From: Polytrichum commune
Lineage: Eukaryota; Streptophyta; Polytrichopsida; Polytrichales; Polytrichaceae
DNA: 64,000 nt
Assembly: GCA_950295325.1 (NCBI GenBank)
Contig: OX485804.1
Coordinates: forward strand, 31,930,001-31,994,000
Direction: 5' to 3'
A program made the position numbers and the translations under genes. Shown piece by piece: positions 48,485 through 60,104 of the stretch. Position 1 is the stretch's first letter. Each line of letters starts with the position of its first letter. Under the pieces are notes generated by a model. That model saw only the letters and a list, made by a program, of their open reading frames with translations. It had not been told where the DNA came from and searched no databases.

Positions 48485-48605
48485 CCTACCTAGTCTCTTC
48501 TGTTAAGTAGAGAATAAACTTCACAGCTGGAATTGAACCGCCAACCACTTCATTCGGAAATGGGTACCTCTCTCCACTATCACCTAGTAGTTTAGGGTCA
48601 TCTCG
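48485..48605 (-). mobile_element. Possible tRNA-derived SINE head
   Basis: On the minus strand, TGATAGTGGAGAGAGG resembles an A box, and 36 bp further on GGTTCAATTCC is a good B box, with CTAAACTACTAGG before them. Spacing is right for an RNA polymerase III promoter, but no cloverleaf or acceptor stem can be drawn, so this is not a tRNA gene. Confidence 0.35.
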
Positions 48606-48801
48606 GACCTTACAAAGTTGCGCATAAGTACCCTGTTGTTTGTCTCGAATGCAAGGTCCTAGGTACATGTCTCACGGAACATCTAAGCTCCTTTCTCCTC
48701 AACGATCAACGATCGTCCTTTACGAGGACCCGATTCTTTCACTGAGGAAAATAATAAAAATATCATATATACCACATCAATCACAACATTTACTGAACAG
48801 T

Positions 48802-48910
48802 GTGGACTCTCATAATATAGCAGTGGGATGTTGGGAGTGCAATCTAAATATAAGTCTCCCTACGCAAGGTTTTGAGCATCCTACTATTATATTATATTTT
48901 GAAGGGCCCA
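48802..48910. mobile_element. Hairpin MITE, relative of 29389-29490
   Basis: Left arm TGTGGACTCTCATAATATAG with CAGTGGGATG faces CATCCTACTATTATATTATA and TTTTGAAGGGCCCA on the right. It carries the same TTGGGAGTNCAATCT spacer start as the 29-kb copy but with more mismatches in the stem. Confidence 0.65.
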
Positions 48911-51900
48911 GAGAACCAAAGTTGAATGCCAAGTACTGCTATGATCTCCAAAGCATGCATGCATACATAAAACCTTGTCAAGGATGCATTCTTCTCTCTT
49001 TTTCAATCGAAAAGATGCAGATGCCTTGTTACAAGCCCGAATCCAACATAGCAGTTAAACTCCATCCAATCGATGGGCATTCAATGTGTTCGAGTTGTCG
49101 CTGAACAACGCCATTCTTGCTGCGGACAAGCACTCGCCCTTGTACGATTTCCAAACTCATCTGCCTTGCCAAAGCTTTTTGGCGTCATGATCCAGGATTC
49201 TCCACACTTTTTGATAGTTAGATATTCACAAACTATATATCCCCAGCGTCGAGAAAATGTTATAGGTGTCCAGTTATGTAGTATTGGTGGTAAGTTTAGA
49301 TCGACAGTTGGGCGCATGTCTGAAGCTATGTCACTGCTCATGCAATATGTTTCGATCGGTATTGTAGGGTGCAAGGATCCTCTCTGCCAATCCCAATGTT
49401 GAGTTCATTGCTGGAGGCAAGAAATCAATTCTAATTTTGGAATTGGTCAAGAGACGCTCATCTTCTGTATCTCTCAGCTCTGATTCTAGTTCATAAATGG
49501 TGTTTCACATGACACACCTTGGATAGGAGCGCGTAGGAGTTACTGACTTGGTCATTTACATGAGTCTGAATCATTTCATCTCTGGAATAAGGCAACAACC
49601 ATCAGATTCAACTCATCAATGAATTGCGATGACGAAAGAATTAATCACATCCAATTCAAACCTTGGATGGGGTGTCGATGACCCCGAGGGCATGCAGGCC
49701 CTGTTCGGAAAAGTAGCATGGAGTGAAGACGTTCTGTACGTGGACTCGGGGGGTTTGTTCCCATGTTCAGGTACGAAACCGAGAGTGCTCACTTGATTTT
49801 CTTAAGGAAACATTGTGGGCATAAGAAGAGTGTTTTGAAAGATTTGGAGTACGAGTAGCTGTAAGGGGATTCGTATAGCTTTTGGGTGCTTGATGAGGTG
49901 ACAAAGAACACTTTGACCCTGATCATCACTCGAAGTAGAGGATGGCGCCCAAGCATGTGAGCTCGACTCGTGTGCAAAACATGGTGGCAAAGTAAGTTCA
50001 TTAAACTCTTCTGATTATTAAGATTTAGTAATTTATATGTTACTAGATTTCCAATATGTTCTTACTGTAAGTGCAGACGAGGAGCAACGGGCTATGATGT
50101 CCCTACAACATTTGCACAAGAGTATACATGGAGGGCTGAGCGCAAGGCCTGGAACTTGATTCAGAAGTTTCAGCATCCATGATTTTTGCAAAGCCACAGT
50201 AAAATACATGCTTGGTGTAAACTGTGGCAGAATGCTTCCATAGATCAAAGCATAATGACCTACAGACTTCCAGCAGGAGATGAGGAGCTTTGAGTGTGAG
50301 AAAGTCGGGGGTGAACACAAAGTAGCCCTCCAGAATCATATGTGTAAGCCCACAAACCAGCACATTAGACCTCTGTCTACTTTGCTCAGTTTTGCATTGA
50401 ATCCTGCATGCACACACACAAAATATAGCAAACCTTCAATAAGAGAGTACACTCTTTTGAAAACCTTCTACAATTCCTAGTCATCAAATCAGCAGTAAGC
50501 TGTAAAAGTGTGGCAATATTAAGAGCTAATGCTAAATCATCAGAAGCGTGGTTCAGGTTTACAGAAATGTGTGGAACTCGTTTTCAGAAACTACAATGGA
50601 AACCAGGAATTGAACAAGACAAAACAACTATGGTTGCAACAATCGGCAGAGCTCACTACTAGCTAACCTGTCGTTCCACACTCCGTCTTTGGAGGGGGTT
50701 GTCGCCATTCACTGCCCATTCCTGAAATCTGCCCAGAGAGAGGGTCTGCGGAATGTGTGAGCCACTTTCGACAGTTTGCACGGTGAGCTGTCCAATCGGA
50801 GAGAAGGGGAAATTAGCGGAATATCTGGAGCATCAGCAAGTTTAGGGTTGCAGCAGGTGACGATAGAGCATGTATACCCAGAGTGGGCGCACACACGGCG
50901 TGCTATACCCAGATCATCAGCGGGAAGGGATTGTGACACTGTGTGATGCTTTGAAGGGCGAATTCGCAGAGGATGCGACGATTCTGTGGCAAACGAGGTA
51001 TCTGAATTTTGTCGAAGTTAGCAAGGTCAACTAGCAGGTGAGTGCTACAACAGACCATCGCATATCCCTATCAAGTGAGCCTAATTTCCGTGGCTATTGC
51101 TAGTATTTGCTGTACATCGTCGTCCACCCCCCCTCGTAATTGACCACATGACTCTTCACTGACTTTTGTTCGTGCTTTGCCAGAGCCAGTCCCCGCATTT
51201 CATGGAGGGGGTCGGTTATCATACGTCGTCGCAGAGCTCAGTGATCTAAATGCAACAACATTAATTCAGCACAGCCGTTTCTTTTCCTCGTATGTAGCAT
51301 GCAATGCATAGGTAGCTATCGTATCTGCCAAATGGAAGCTACGACGGGTGGTTTGAGCATAGAATTACAGGTTGTAGAGAAGCATGCAGCTCCGCCGTGC
51401 GAGGACCACTGCGACTTAACGACCCTTCGGTTCCCGGTACAGATTTGCTTCTACAGATTCAGTTGGAATTACCATCCGCCACTGAGAAGTTGGATATGCG
51501 TAGCTCATAGCATAATTAGGTGTGAATTACAGAGTCACGCTAAATAAGTGTTTGTAGATACACACTGTAGGCTATGGTCGCAGTCTGACTCGGCAGCTGC
51601 AATACATGTGTAGAGTAATTAGGTGTGAATAAGAGTGTTTTGCTGAGTACGTGCTTGGGCACGCACTGTAGGCTATAGTCGGTGGTTTGCTCGGCATACC
51701 CCTACAGCTTGTTTTGATATTGATTTTTATTGCTAATACAGAAGTTCGGCCAAGTGTATCCAAAAAATCCCGACCTAATTTTCAAGACTGTTGGTTTGGC
51801 TTGCACGGTGGCCGCATACACCGTCGGAGCTCGTTGAAGCCTGAACGCACATCGCAGGTGGGTGAGGAGGTCTTGGCCAGTCGATCAGACTCTTCTCGAC

Positions 51901-52860
51901 GGGACCCACGTTTGTCTCTTGTGACCCGAAGCACTGAGAAGATCGCGGACATCCACTCCCCCGCTGAACCTCTGCGTTGAGTGAAATTCATGTCGCCAGG
52001 GGTCACTTTATACTATTCTTGGCCGTGAGGAACGACGCCCCTGCTAGTAGTGGCTTCATCTGAAAGCTCAAATAAGAGACATAGATAGCAACACGATAGC
52101 CTCTCAGGAAACTGTTTATGATGCACAAGAATTTGCCACATTGACAATATAACCAGTTTGCAAAATCCATGGAATTGTACTGCAGGTATCATTCCAGTCA
52201 AGTATCATTCCAGTGTAAGTGACAGATATATGTAAGTGTCATCAATTGTAGATGCAGAGTGACATCACAAGGAGACTTGTGCAGAATAAATCACTAATTA
52301 GGTTCATCCAAGTCTTCACCAGATCATATCGAAGCCATATAACACATACAGAGCAACATCCCACATCCACATGTCAAGCCACATATCAACCACAAAACAG
52401 AAAAAACAGGAAAAAAGGAAGAAAAAAAAGAGGGAAAAACCTCAGAGTAATAGGGTCACAAGCAATAACACAGACGTTCAATGAGGATGTCTCCTAAAAT
52501 CTTCAAAATGAAACATCTACACACTACTACACTCAAATCATCATAAAATTGTGTTTGAATACTTGTGAAAGTAGACGGCATTACTAAAATATTATAAAAT
52601 ATACATACTAAATCAGCACACTAAATTGAAGTGTCATTTTAGAATGACAAAGACAATTTCAGATGGTAAGTCATAAAAATTATAACTTCAATGTTAATAA
52701 GGAATTTATAATTTTATTTGACCTCCAAGTTAATTACATGCTTCATTGATGGTTTCGCTTCTGGAATGAAATCCCAATGAATTGCTTATTTACTTGTTGG
52801 AAGTGCACATATATATTGGATTTTAGACCTTGAAGGTGAAGTGCACTCAATATGGGATTT
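48911..52860. other. Low-repeat DNA with unrecognised ORF fragments
   Basis: Several stretches look like coding remains but give no family: minus 49500-49340 (ELESELRDTEDERLL), minus 49374-49081 (a 97-codon frame), plus 49629-49775 (DDPEGMQALFGKVAWSEDVL, ending at a GGTACG), plus 49800-49990 with two stops, and minus 50939-50709 (a 76-codon frame). Frames and strands disagree, so an intact gene is unlikely; decayed insertions or exons of an unknown gene are both possible. A ~95-bp tandem duplication lies at 51509-51710. Confidence 0.35.
51509..51710. repeat. Tandem duplication, ~100-bp unit
   Basis: TAATTAGGTGTGAAT starts both units (about 51509 and 51617), and each ends with CACTGTAGGCTATNGTCG and then TCGGCA (51595 and 51694). 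Confidence 0.75.
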
Positions 52861-53134
52861 GTAGTCAAGCGGCCTTCAAGAATGCAAGGGCAATATTTTT
52901 TTCGAAGTTGGGCGGGGCGGGTAGCAGTTTTCGGTCGGGTTCAAAAATTTCATTGGAGGTTGGCCCCGCCCGGATCTAACACGCCCCATAGTTCGTATGG
53001 GGAAACTTAATGTCCGCCCCTCATAAGGCCTCTTTGTCAGATACATAAATGCCACATAAAGTGGCACCTTGGATGCCACATAAAGCATACGATTCACGGG
53101 TAGAGAGTCTTGTGCATCAACGAAACAACCAACA

Positions 53135-53641
53135 TCAACAACAACCCCATGTCTTCAGGCAGGCAAATTGTGTCCACATGCAAACACCCCCACAACATGA
53201 TCGTTCGTAGTAAGGTAGTAGCCCAAAAACATGCATGTTTTGCAACAAAACCAAGGGCCTATTCAAAGGCCCTTGGCAACGCCATATCATGACACAACAT
53301 CCTCGTCCACCCCATTGGTGTTCGAGGTTTTCAACGCCCGCATCCAAATGCACACCACGACATCGACGAAGAACATCACTAATCTCCCATTCCTCGTCGC
53401 GATAAGCATGAGCCATTTCCTGAGACTTGAAGTATCTCATATCGGACAGCCCCGGAACCGTATAAAAAAGCACGTTCAAAATGTCATCCATTTCAGTATC
53501 ATGAGGGTTCATCATGATCTTCCATATGGACGTGGTTGTCCTGACATCCATGCCCGCCAATCGTGATGGAATGACCCGAGTTGGATTGGGGTAGACTTGG
53601 GCACTATTGCACATGTGAAATTGTCCCGGGAAGAGTGGCAT
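53135..53641 (-). CDS. Unrecognised 168-codon ORF, possibly a decayed element gene
   Basis: The longest open frame outside the four genes: ATG at 53641, stop at 53135. It is rich in Met, Cys and His (DDILNVLFYTVPGLSDMRYF, EEWEISDVLRRCRGVHLDAG). No signal peptide, membrane segment or domain that I know. Upstream on the same strand, between 54380 and 53700, other frames (GGGHHQGFSTPMSFASSF, LGWVEWTSMLAFLS) look like parts of a larger broken coding region, so this may be the tail of an old transposon protein. Function not assigned. Confidence 0.25.
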   Translation of the reverse strand: MPLFPGQFHMCNSAQVYPNPTRVIPSRLAGMDVRTTTSIWKIMMNPHDTEMDDILNVLFYTVPGLSDMRYFKSQEMAHAYRDEEWEISDVLRRCRGVHLDAGVENLEHQWGGRGCCVMIWRCQGPLNRPLVLLQNMHVFGLLPYYERSCCGGVCMWTQFACLKTWGCC

Positions 53642-54375
53642 CCAAATGTGTCTTCATACGAAAACGGGCATGTTGGTGAACCTTTTTGCAATATGTTGCT
53701 ATGCGAAAGACTCATGTGATTGTTCAAACCAGCCTTCCCAAACTTTACATACTCATGTTTCCCATCAATTTCATCTCCTCTGCCGCAACATTATGATGCA
53801 CAAGCTCAACATGCTCCTCATCACCATCTTTCATGCAATATCTAACCATACATACCCAAGCAGGTATGCAAACCCTCATCCCTCAACCTCTTGCATGAGA
53901 CAACATGACCCACGGGAGGAGACTCATCCCAACCCAAACAAACCTTCATTTTCTAGTTCAACACCGGAAGGCTGCTAAAGCTCCCCTTTGTGACCATTTG
54001 AAATGATTATGCATCAATGCACCACCAAGGTCTATAGAAAACAAACCCACCACGCATTCATCCTCAATAAACTTCCTCAATTAGACAAGAAGGCCAACAT
54101 CGATGTCCATTCCACCCACCCCAATTGTTACAAGTGCTTCAAAATACTCAAGAGAGAAATGGGTTTTCTCTTGGCCTTGTGAACACGCAAGTGCACGCAT
54201 GTGGAGCCATGCCAAAGAATGAGTATTGCAGTAAACGATGAAGCAAAGGACATAGGAGTAGAAAATCCTTGATGATGCCCACCACCAATGTGCCGTTTGG
54301 GACGTTTCCATGCAACAAAGAGGCCGAGAACAAGCATGGCGATCAACGACTCTAATCGTAGCCTCCACAACACAA

Positions 54376-54701
54376 CTACACAAAATATGATATTTAGTGT
54401 TTGATTATATTTAGTGTTGTTACCACCCTACCATGTTCAACACTAATTTTCAATTCTTTGACAATTAGTGTTAGACATAAATATGCCGCTACCTTCCCTA
54501 CTACCACCTCCCTTATTATATATTTTTTTTTTCATATCCTTACTAACACTAAATTCAAACATGTAACTTCCACATATTACCATAGTTGATATTTAGTGGT
54601 TGAGTTTACATTTAATGTTACTTACTTTCATAGGGTTATTGATATTTAGTGTATGCGTTCGTATTTAGTGTATCAAACACTAAATATCATGTTTTGTGTA
54701 G
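54376..54701. mobile_element. CTACAC-type MITE
   Basis: 326 bp with ends CTACACAAAATATGATATTT and AAATATCATGTTTTGTGTAG. The interior, including ACCACCCTACCATG and ATTCAAACATGTAACTTCC, matches 63121-63422 at high similarity and the THUMP-intron element at its ends. Confidence 0.8.
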
Positions 54702-56250
54702 TAGATAAGTTGGATGTGTCACAGTCCGCTTGCGGCCGACTTTCCCATTGATGACACTTGCATGTGAGCATGCTATGTATTGTACCTCTCATTCATCCAA
54801 TATAACAAGAAAACGGTAGAATCATCGTGAGGCTCTGTCCTTACTTATGAAACACTAGAATTATAGATGTACACCTTGCTCATGTCAGTCCATGGTTATT
54901 TATTGGTTATGTCTGTAGGACTATGTAGGACAGAGACTATGCATCAACTTATAAGTTTCAAGAGCAAATTTCCTAATCACTTTGTGTTCACACTTGGATG
55001 TTACTTGATTCTGTAATTTTTGGTCCAGTTTATCTAACATGGATGATGAAAGCTTGCATACCTTGGACAACTAACGAACTAATTCAACTGTTAATTAAGT
55101 AGTTGCCTCTCATAAGTATAGTTGTGCAATTTGACCCATATAGATTTGCGGTTGATTTGTCCCAAATCATACTCATTAGATTAATTCGAGGTCTTTGACA
55201 TTAACTAGTTTGACTTGTAATGACAAATCATAGACTTTATATGTTTCTCAACGTTTTCACCCCCCCGCCCTTCACCATATGTCATGAAACTTTACCTATT
55301 AAACATACTTCTTGACCACATAGAGTACACAAATAATCCTATTAGTGTGGATGGAAGTTAGCTTGGAAATAATTACTGTGGCCACACTAATTTTGTAGTC
55401 AATGTGGAATTTATGTGGGTCCAAGACCCTTGGTCTTCTCCAAGTCTTCATGAAGACTTCTGACCAACCCATTGAATATTAGTTATAAGACAAAAGTAGC
55501 ACAAAATAAATTAGTCTCATATATTTATTTTTGAAAAACAATTATGTTCCTACAATAGATTTAGCATGGGTTGGAAATTAATGTGGCCCATATTACCGTA
55601 GCTCTCTAGCACCTTTGGCAAAAAAAAATGAATTTAAGGGTGCCATATTTATAGGAAATATATTTTGTTGAGTATCTTTAAAAAATTAAAAATTAAAACA
55701 TTCAAAGAGTGCCTAAAATCAAAAAAATCCATAGATGAAATTAAGAAATCCATCCATGAATTATAGAAACGACTTGGATGAATGTCTAACTTATTTAATG
55801 GGTTGCCTAACTTACTTTTGCACTTTAACTCATTATTAGGTAGAAAGGTGCCCAAACTATGAGAGAGCTACATAAATAAGACTACGGTATTTAGTGCACC
55901 TCTCATTCTTCCAACATAAAAACTTTACCTCCTATAGGTTTGTGGCCCTTCACATCAAGTAACCTCTAGTAGGCGGTACAATAGTTTAGAGTTTTTGAAA
56001 TGAAGTTTGGTGTCAAAACAAATCAAAGAAGTAATATGTGGAGTTGTTTAACAATCTATGATTGATTGATTGATTGATTATTATTATTATTATTGAATTT
56101 TTTTAATGTTGGATGAATGAGAGGTGGATCTTTATGCATTAATTCCCTCCCACCGTATAATTGACACTAGGATTCTCCGAGTTGTAATCCATGATAGGGA
56201 CCCTATCAAGGGGAGGGTATAAATATAATATACATTGTATGACCAATGTA
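54702..56250. other. Gene-free AT-rich DNA
   Basis: No gene. A CCACACTAATTT-type repeat piece lies at about 55330-55600. ATTGATTGATTGATTATTATT microsatellite-like DNA is near 56060-56095. Confidence 0.45.
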
Positions 56251-56255
56251 ATTTA

Positions 56256-56375
56256 CTCCCTCTGTCCCAAAATGATTGTCCTACCTTCCGGAGTTTTCTG
56301 TTTGGGGATAAGAATTTGTGCGGGGGGGGGGGGGTGGTGAGGGGAGGTAGGACAATCATTTTGGGACATAGGGAG
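56256..56375. mobile_element. Stowaway-type MITE (120 bp)
   Basis: Ends CTCCCTCTGTCCCAAAATGA and TCATTTTGGGACATAGGGAG are the classic Stowaway terminal repeat, extended to ATTGTCCTACC/GGTAGGACAAT. It is flanked by TA at 56254-56255 and 56376-56377, the TA target duplication of Tc1/mariner-mobilised elements. A G-homopolymer lies in the loop. Confidence 0.9.
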
Positions 56376-56691
56376 TATGATTCCAGTGAACATATTCAAC
56401 TTCCATTGAAGACAACTGAAGAAACACACGGGGAATTATTGATGATGCTACAATATGTTGTATATGTTCAACAATCTCACGAGTAGTTGTCATGTGCCCA
56501 ACTAAAAAAGTCACAAAATATGGTTTTGTTTTTAGCAATTAACACAATCATTGTCCTAAGAAACATTTAGAGTTGTCCACATTATTTTTATACTAGAAAT
56601 TTAGTGTGGGTTGGAAATTAATGTGGCCCACACTAATTCTCGTTATGACATTAGTGTGGAATCTAGAAAATTACTATGGCTGACAATACTA

Positions 56692-57325
56692 GGGCCACTT
56701 CACACACGAGCCAAGAGCCGCGACCATGAAATTGTGAGAGCCCAAAAGAATTGTGCAAAGGTTGTTCCAATATACTTCCATAACCATGCAGTGTGGTGAC
56801 GGACCCTCAAATATAGCGTGAAGTTATATGTGACCTGACCCTCAATCAAATGCAAATTCAACGAGTTTTTGTTCATGCGGGGTCCTCACACATGATTAAA
56901 TATAGAGAGAGAAAAAGAAAAAAGAAACTTCGGTCTCCTCCGGAGACCGACGTGAATGGAGTGTCTGTTCGATCCTCCCCCAATCCAATGCCCACAGGAC
57001 AAAGGTATGGAGGTGAAGATCTGATTAAATATAATAAATAAATGATGGTGAAATTGTAGAGTGCTTTCATGGTCTCTTGGTTTTGTGTTAGGCCTATCTT
57101 CATGAGGTGGTTTTTGAAAATAATCCAAGCAATCATGTAGTATGCTCCATTTGATGCCATGTAAGAATCCATGTAGACTTTACATCCATCTTGCATTCAC
57201 TTATATACTCCATTGGTCCCTCAGGCGTAGTGGGAAGCGAACTTGGACTGGCTTTGCCTTTTCCACCAATGAGAGTGCTTGGAGTGCAATGGTCACATGC
57301 CTCAACCGCATGTGTGAAGTGGCCC
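56692..57325 (+). mobile_element. Tourist-type MITE, copy C, with a retroelement insertion
   Basis: Ends GGGCCACTTCACACACGAG and CATGTGTGAAGTGGCCC. Interior matches copies A and B. Flanking triplets (CTA and TCA) no longer match. An extra segment of about 115 bp at 56925-57040 is absent from copies A and B. Confidence 0.8.
56925..57040 (-). mobile_element. Non-LTR retroelement 3' fragment inside MITE copy C
   Basis: On the minus strand it reads CGAACAGACACTCCATTCAC followed by the stem GTCGGTCTCC/GGAGACCGAAG and a TTTCTTTTTTC tail, the same 3' module as at 11571, 12025 and 46160. It must be younger than the MITE it interrupts. Confidence 0.6.
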
Positions 57326-57329
57326 TCAG

Positions 57330-57975
57330 GTCTTTTTTTGTAGCTTGAAAAGAATGTAATGGAGATTTCATATTATCAAGTATGATAAAGAGAGAATAGA
57401 CAATTAATATATTTCTTCGAATCCCGTTTAGGGTTTAATCTCCAAATTTTGATTGGGAAATGATCACTTCACTTCACTCCACACTTACTAGCGTTGGCAA
57501 CTACTGAATGGTTCCTACCAACAGGGACCACTTTCCGCTCCAATTTGATCAGTGAGAGCCACTAGATGTAACCAATGTTGATAAAAACCCAGTTCATTGG
57601 GTGGCCTGCAACAGGAGGTCTGGGTGGGCTAGTAGTCATGCCTTGTCAACTATATCACCAACAGGAGGCTAGTACAGTAGCCAGAAGTAGGATGATCATA
57701 TTTTTCTAAATTTAAGTATACACGTACCCTGAGCACTACGTTGGATGGGATCAGATCGAATGCCACGTGTCATACCCATGCAACGGAGAAGCCGGACGGA
57801 ACGACGCCCTGGCTCCAACACGGAACGTCGTCGCGGACCACGACGAGAAGCGTGGGCTGGTAGGACGGACGTTGGGATCTCGTCGGCTGGCTACGCACCC
57901 TACGACGTTCCGGCGAGCCACATACCTACGGGAGGATCGTAGAGGGTAGAGGTCGTATCCAGGGTTCGGGGGAGA
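57330..57975. other. Intergenic DNA upstream of CBSX3
   Basis: AT-rich to about 57720, then abruptly GC-richer (57740-57960). The second half probably belongs to the CBSX3 promoter. Frames on both strands of the GC-rich part overlap each other and carry no motif. Confidence 0.4.
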
Positions 57976-57979
57976 AGAC

Positions 57980-58170
57980 GGACGAAGGTTTCCTTTGGGA
58001 AAGTGGATAGAAGAGAGCAGGCTCCACCTCCGAGGAGCAGGGCTGTACACTTGCATCCGCACCGCATCTGGCATGCTCGCTGCTTGCTCCCTCGCTTATC
58101 TGTGCTCACTTGTCTTCGTGGAGGAGCCATTTCGTACCCTCATCGCCTTCGTAGCTCCTCCGTCTCAAAG
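57980..58170 (+). promoter_or_regulatory. Putative 5' UTR exon of CBSX3
   Basis: A GC-rich, C/T-rich stretch ending in a strong donor (CTCAAAG then GTATGC at 58170/58171). A leader intron from here to the acceptor TTGGTTGTAG near 60059 would put the 5' UTR directly before the start codon at 60105. The transcription start is not placed. Inference from composition and splice motifs. Confidence 0.35.
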
Positions 58171-60059
58171 GTATGCTCCCGCCGTCTCCGCCTGCCTTCC
58201 CTCGGGTGTCAAATCGACTCACGTTCTTTCTGTGCACTCTGTTCTTGCTGCATCGGTTGCTTTGCCCTCCCCGCTCGATCTTTTTGTGTCTCGGAAGCCC
58301 CTGCCGGAGTGGCTGTGCTGGTAGGTCCATACGTTGGCCTCCAGATCGGCTGAGATTTTCTCCGTATCGATGTATTTGTTGCAGTAGTGGTGTTTTGCCC
58401 CTGTTTGTTTGTGTTTTCGTTTGCAATGCTTTCTCCTGGCTACACTAGTGTAGTCGTAGTAGTCGTAGGAGTAGTAGTATACTGTTGTTGTGTTGTTTGC
58501 GCTGCCTGTGACATCGGCTTGGACCCGACGCAAGGCTTTGCTCTAGTGGCGACTCGTGCTTGAATGAAATATCGCTGATTATTCGTATTGTATATTGAAA
58601 CGTTTGCTGTATCAGTGAAGGTAGGTCGAGGGAATTTTCTTTAAGCTTCCGCTGTGGCAGTTTATCCGTCTATCCAGTCATTGCATGTCTTCCGATCATC
58701 AAGAATGCCTTCGTAAATGTCCACGGCCATTCTGGTGTGTTGCTTCTCTGTATTTTCAAGTTTTAACGACTCTGCATGTGGTGTGGGGCCCGCTCTTTAC
58801 CTCATAATTTCGAGGTTATCGTCTATTTTACCTTTTTTTTCGTCGTGTCTCCCCTAACTCCTATTTGCATGCTTCCTTGGAAGTTCCTGAATATGAGAAG
58901 CTCGGTTACCTCATCAGAGGGCAGAATATACTCGTAGCATTTCATCTAGAGTTCATATTCTCTTCGTCATATTCTCTTCGTATTCTCTACCATTCTTTCA
59001 GTCATCTATGAGATAGAGCTGGGGCGTTTCAATACCTTGGATTGCATTTTTCTTGACCTCAATCCAAGATGTCTTTGCAAAGTCTTCTGATCCACTGACA
59101 TCTCATTAGCAGCAATTGATAGCGGTTTTCTCTCTTTGCTAATGTCTTATATGTCTAAGGAGCCGTGATTTCTTTCAGGTTAGCGTCATAACCTAGATAT
59201 TGTAAGCTCTTCACATTATCTCTTGTTGTCCTGCTGTTTTGAAAAGGTTCTACCAACTTCCCTTCCAAGCGCTTGGTTTTTACACTCCCTTTTCGTACAT
59301 GTCTTTTGAGTTTTTGATAATGCCCTAGTATGTGGAAGTCAGAAGTGGTTTTTTTCTTTACACGACGAGATTGGGGGGTTTTCAGGCATTTTTACTATCT
59401 ATATACACTATCTTTTTAATTATTATGAACCTTTTCATCTGCAAAGTTGCCGCTTAAAAGTTAGCAATTATGTGTTCTTCATTTATGTTTGAATAATGAC
59501 AGTCCTTGGAGATCAGGTCTGGCAGGATTTTCTTCCCATCCGCATTTTGTTAACTCGTGTAGTGGCCTGAGCCTTATAGGTAGGTGGATCTGAATAATGT
59601 TCCTTTGATTCTTAGTTGTACTCTTATACTACGCTTCTACGCCTATGATTGCGATTGTTTGCTCATAAAACAGAAAATTCAGGTTAGTGTGAAGGTAAGA
59701 ATAAACCCATGCAAGTATGTTCTGCTTTTCTGTGATTACTACAATATCTCCCTTTTGACAGTCACTGTCGATGGCCTCTGAAATAAATGCCAGACACAAT
59801 GTTTATGTTTAAGTATCCTTGGCACATCCATTACTGGCAAGAGGGTTAAAGGGGAGCACAGTTTTATATAAACAATTCAAAGTTTGTTATAGAAGGATTA
59901 TCAAATCAAAATTTCTTTAAATTTACGGGGTTATTGCCCGTCTTTCTTCAGTTGTGAGATGGTAAGGTTTCCTTCAAGATAGGTTTTGAGTTACTTCAAA
60001 ATTCTATATGATTTTCATTTTTTAGATTTCTAATCGTGGTTCTATATTCTTGGTTGTAG
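58171..60059 (+). other. Putative leader intron of CBSX3 (1.9 kb)
   Basis: T-rich throughout, as plant introns are, with no coding signal and no recognised repeat. Long leader introns in plants often raise expression. Small frames here (for example 59584-59781) are not supported. Confidence 0.35.
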
Positions 60060-60104
60060 TAGAGCTGCAGGGTTCTTTTGCTACAAGTGTCTATACTTCA
60101 CAAG

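Noticed and set aside
57745-58533. Many overlapping ORFs on both strands
   Set aside because: Typical of GC-rich DNA with few stops; none has a domain, and the block is better explained as CBSX3 promoter and leader.
60078-60104. Upstream TTG start for CBSX3
   Set aside because: Eukaryotic nuclear genes seldom start at TTG, and the ATG at 60105 matches the known start of the family.
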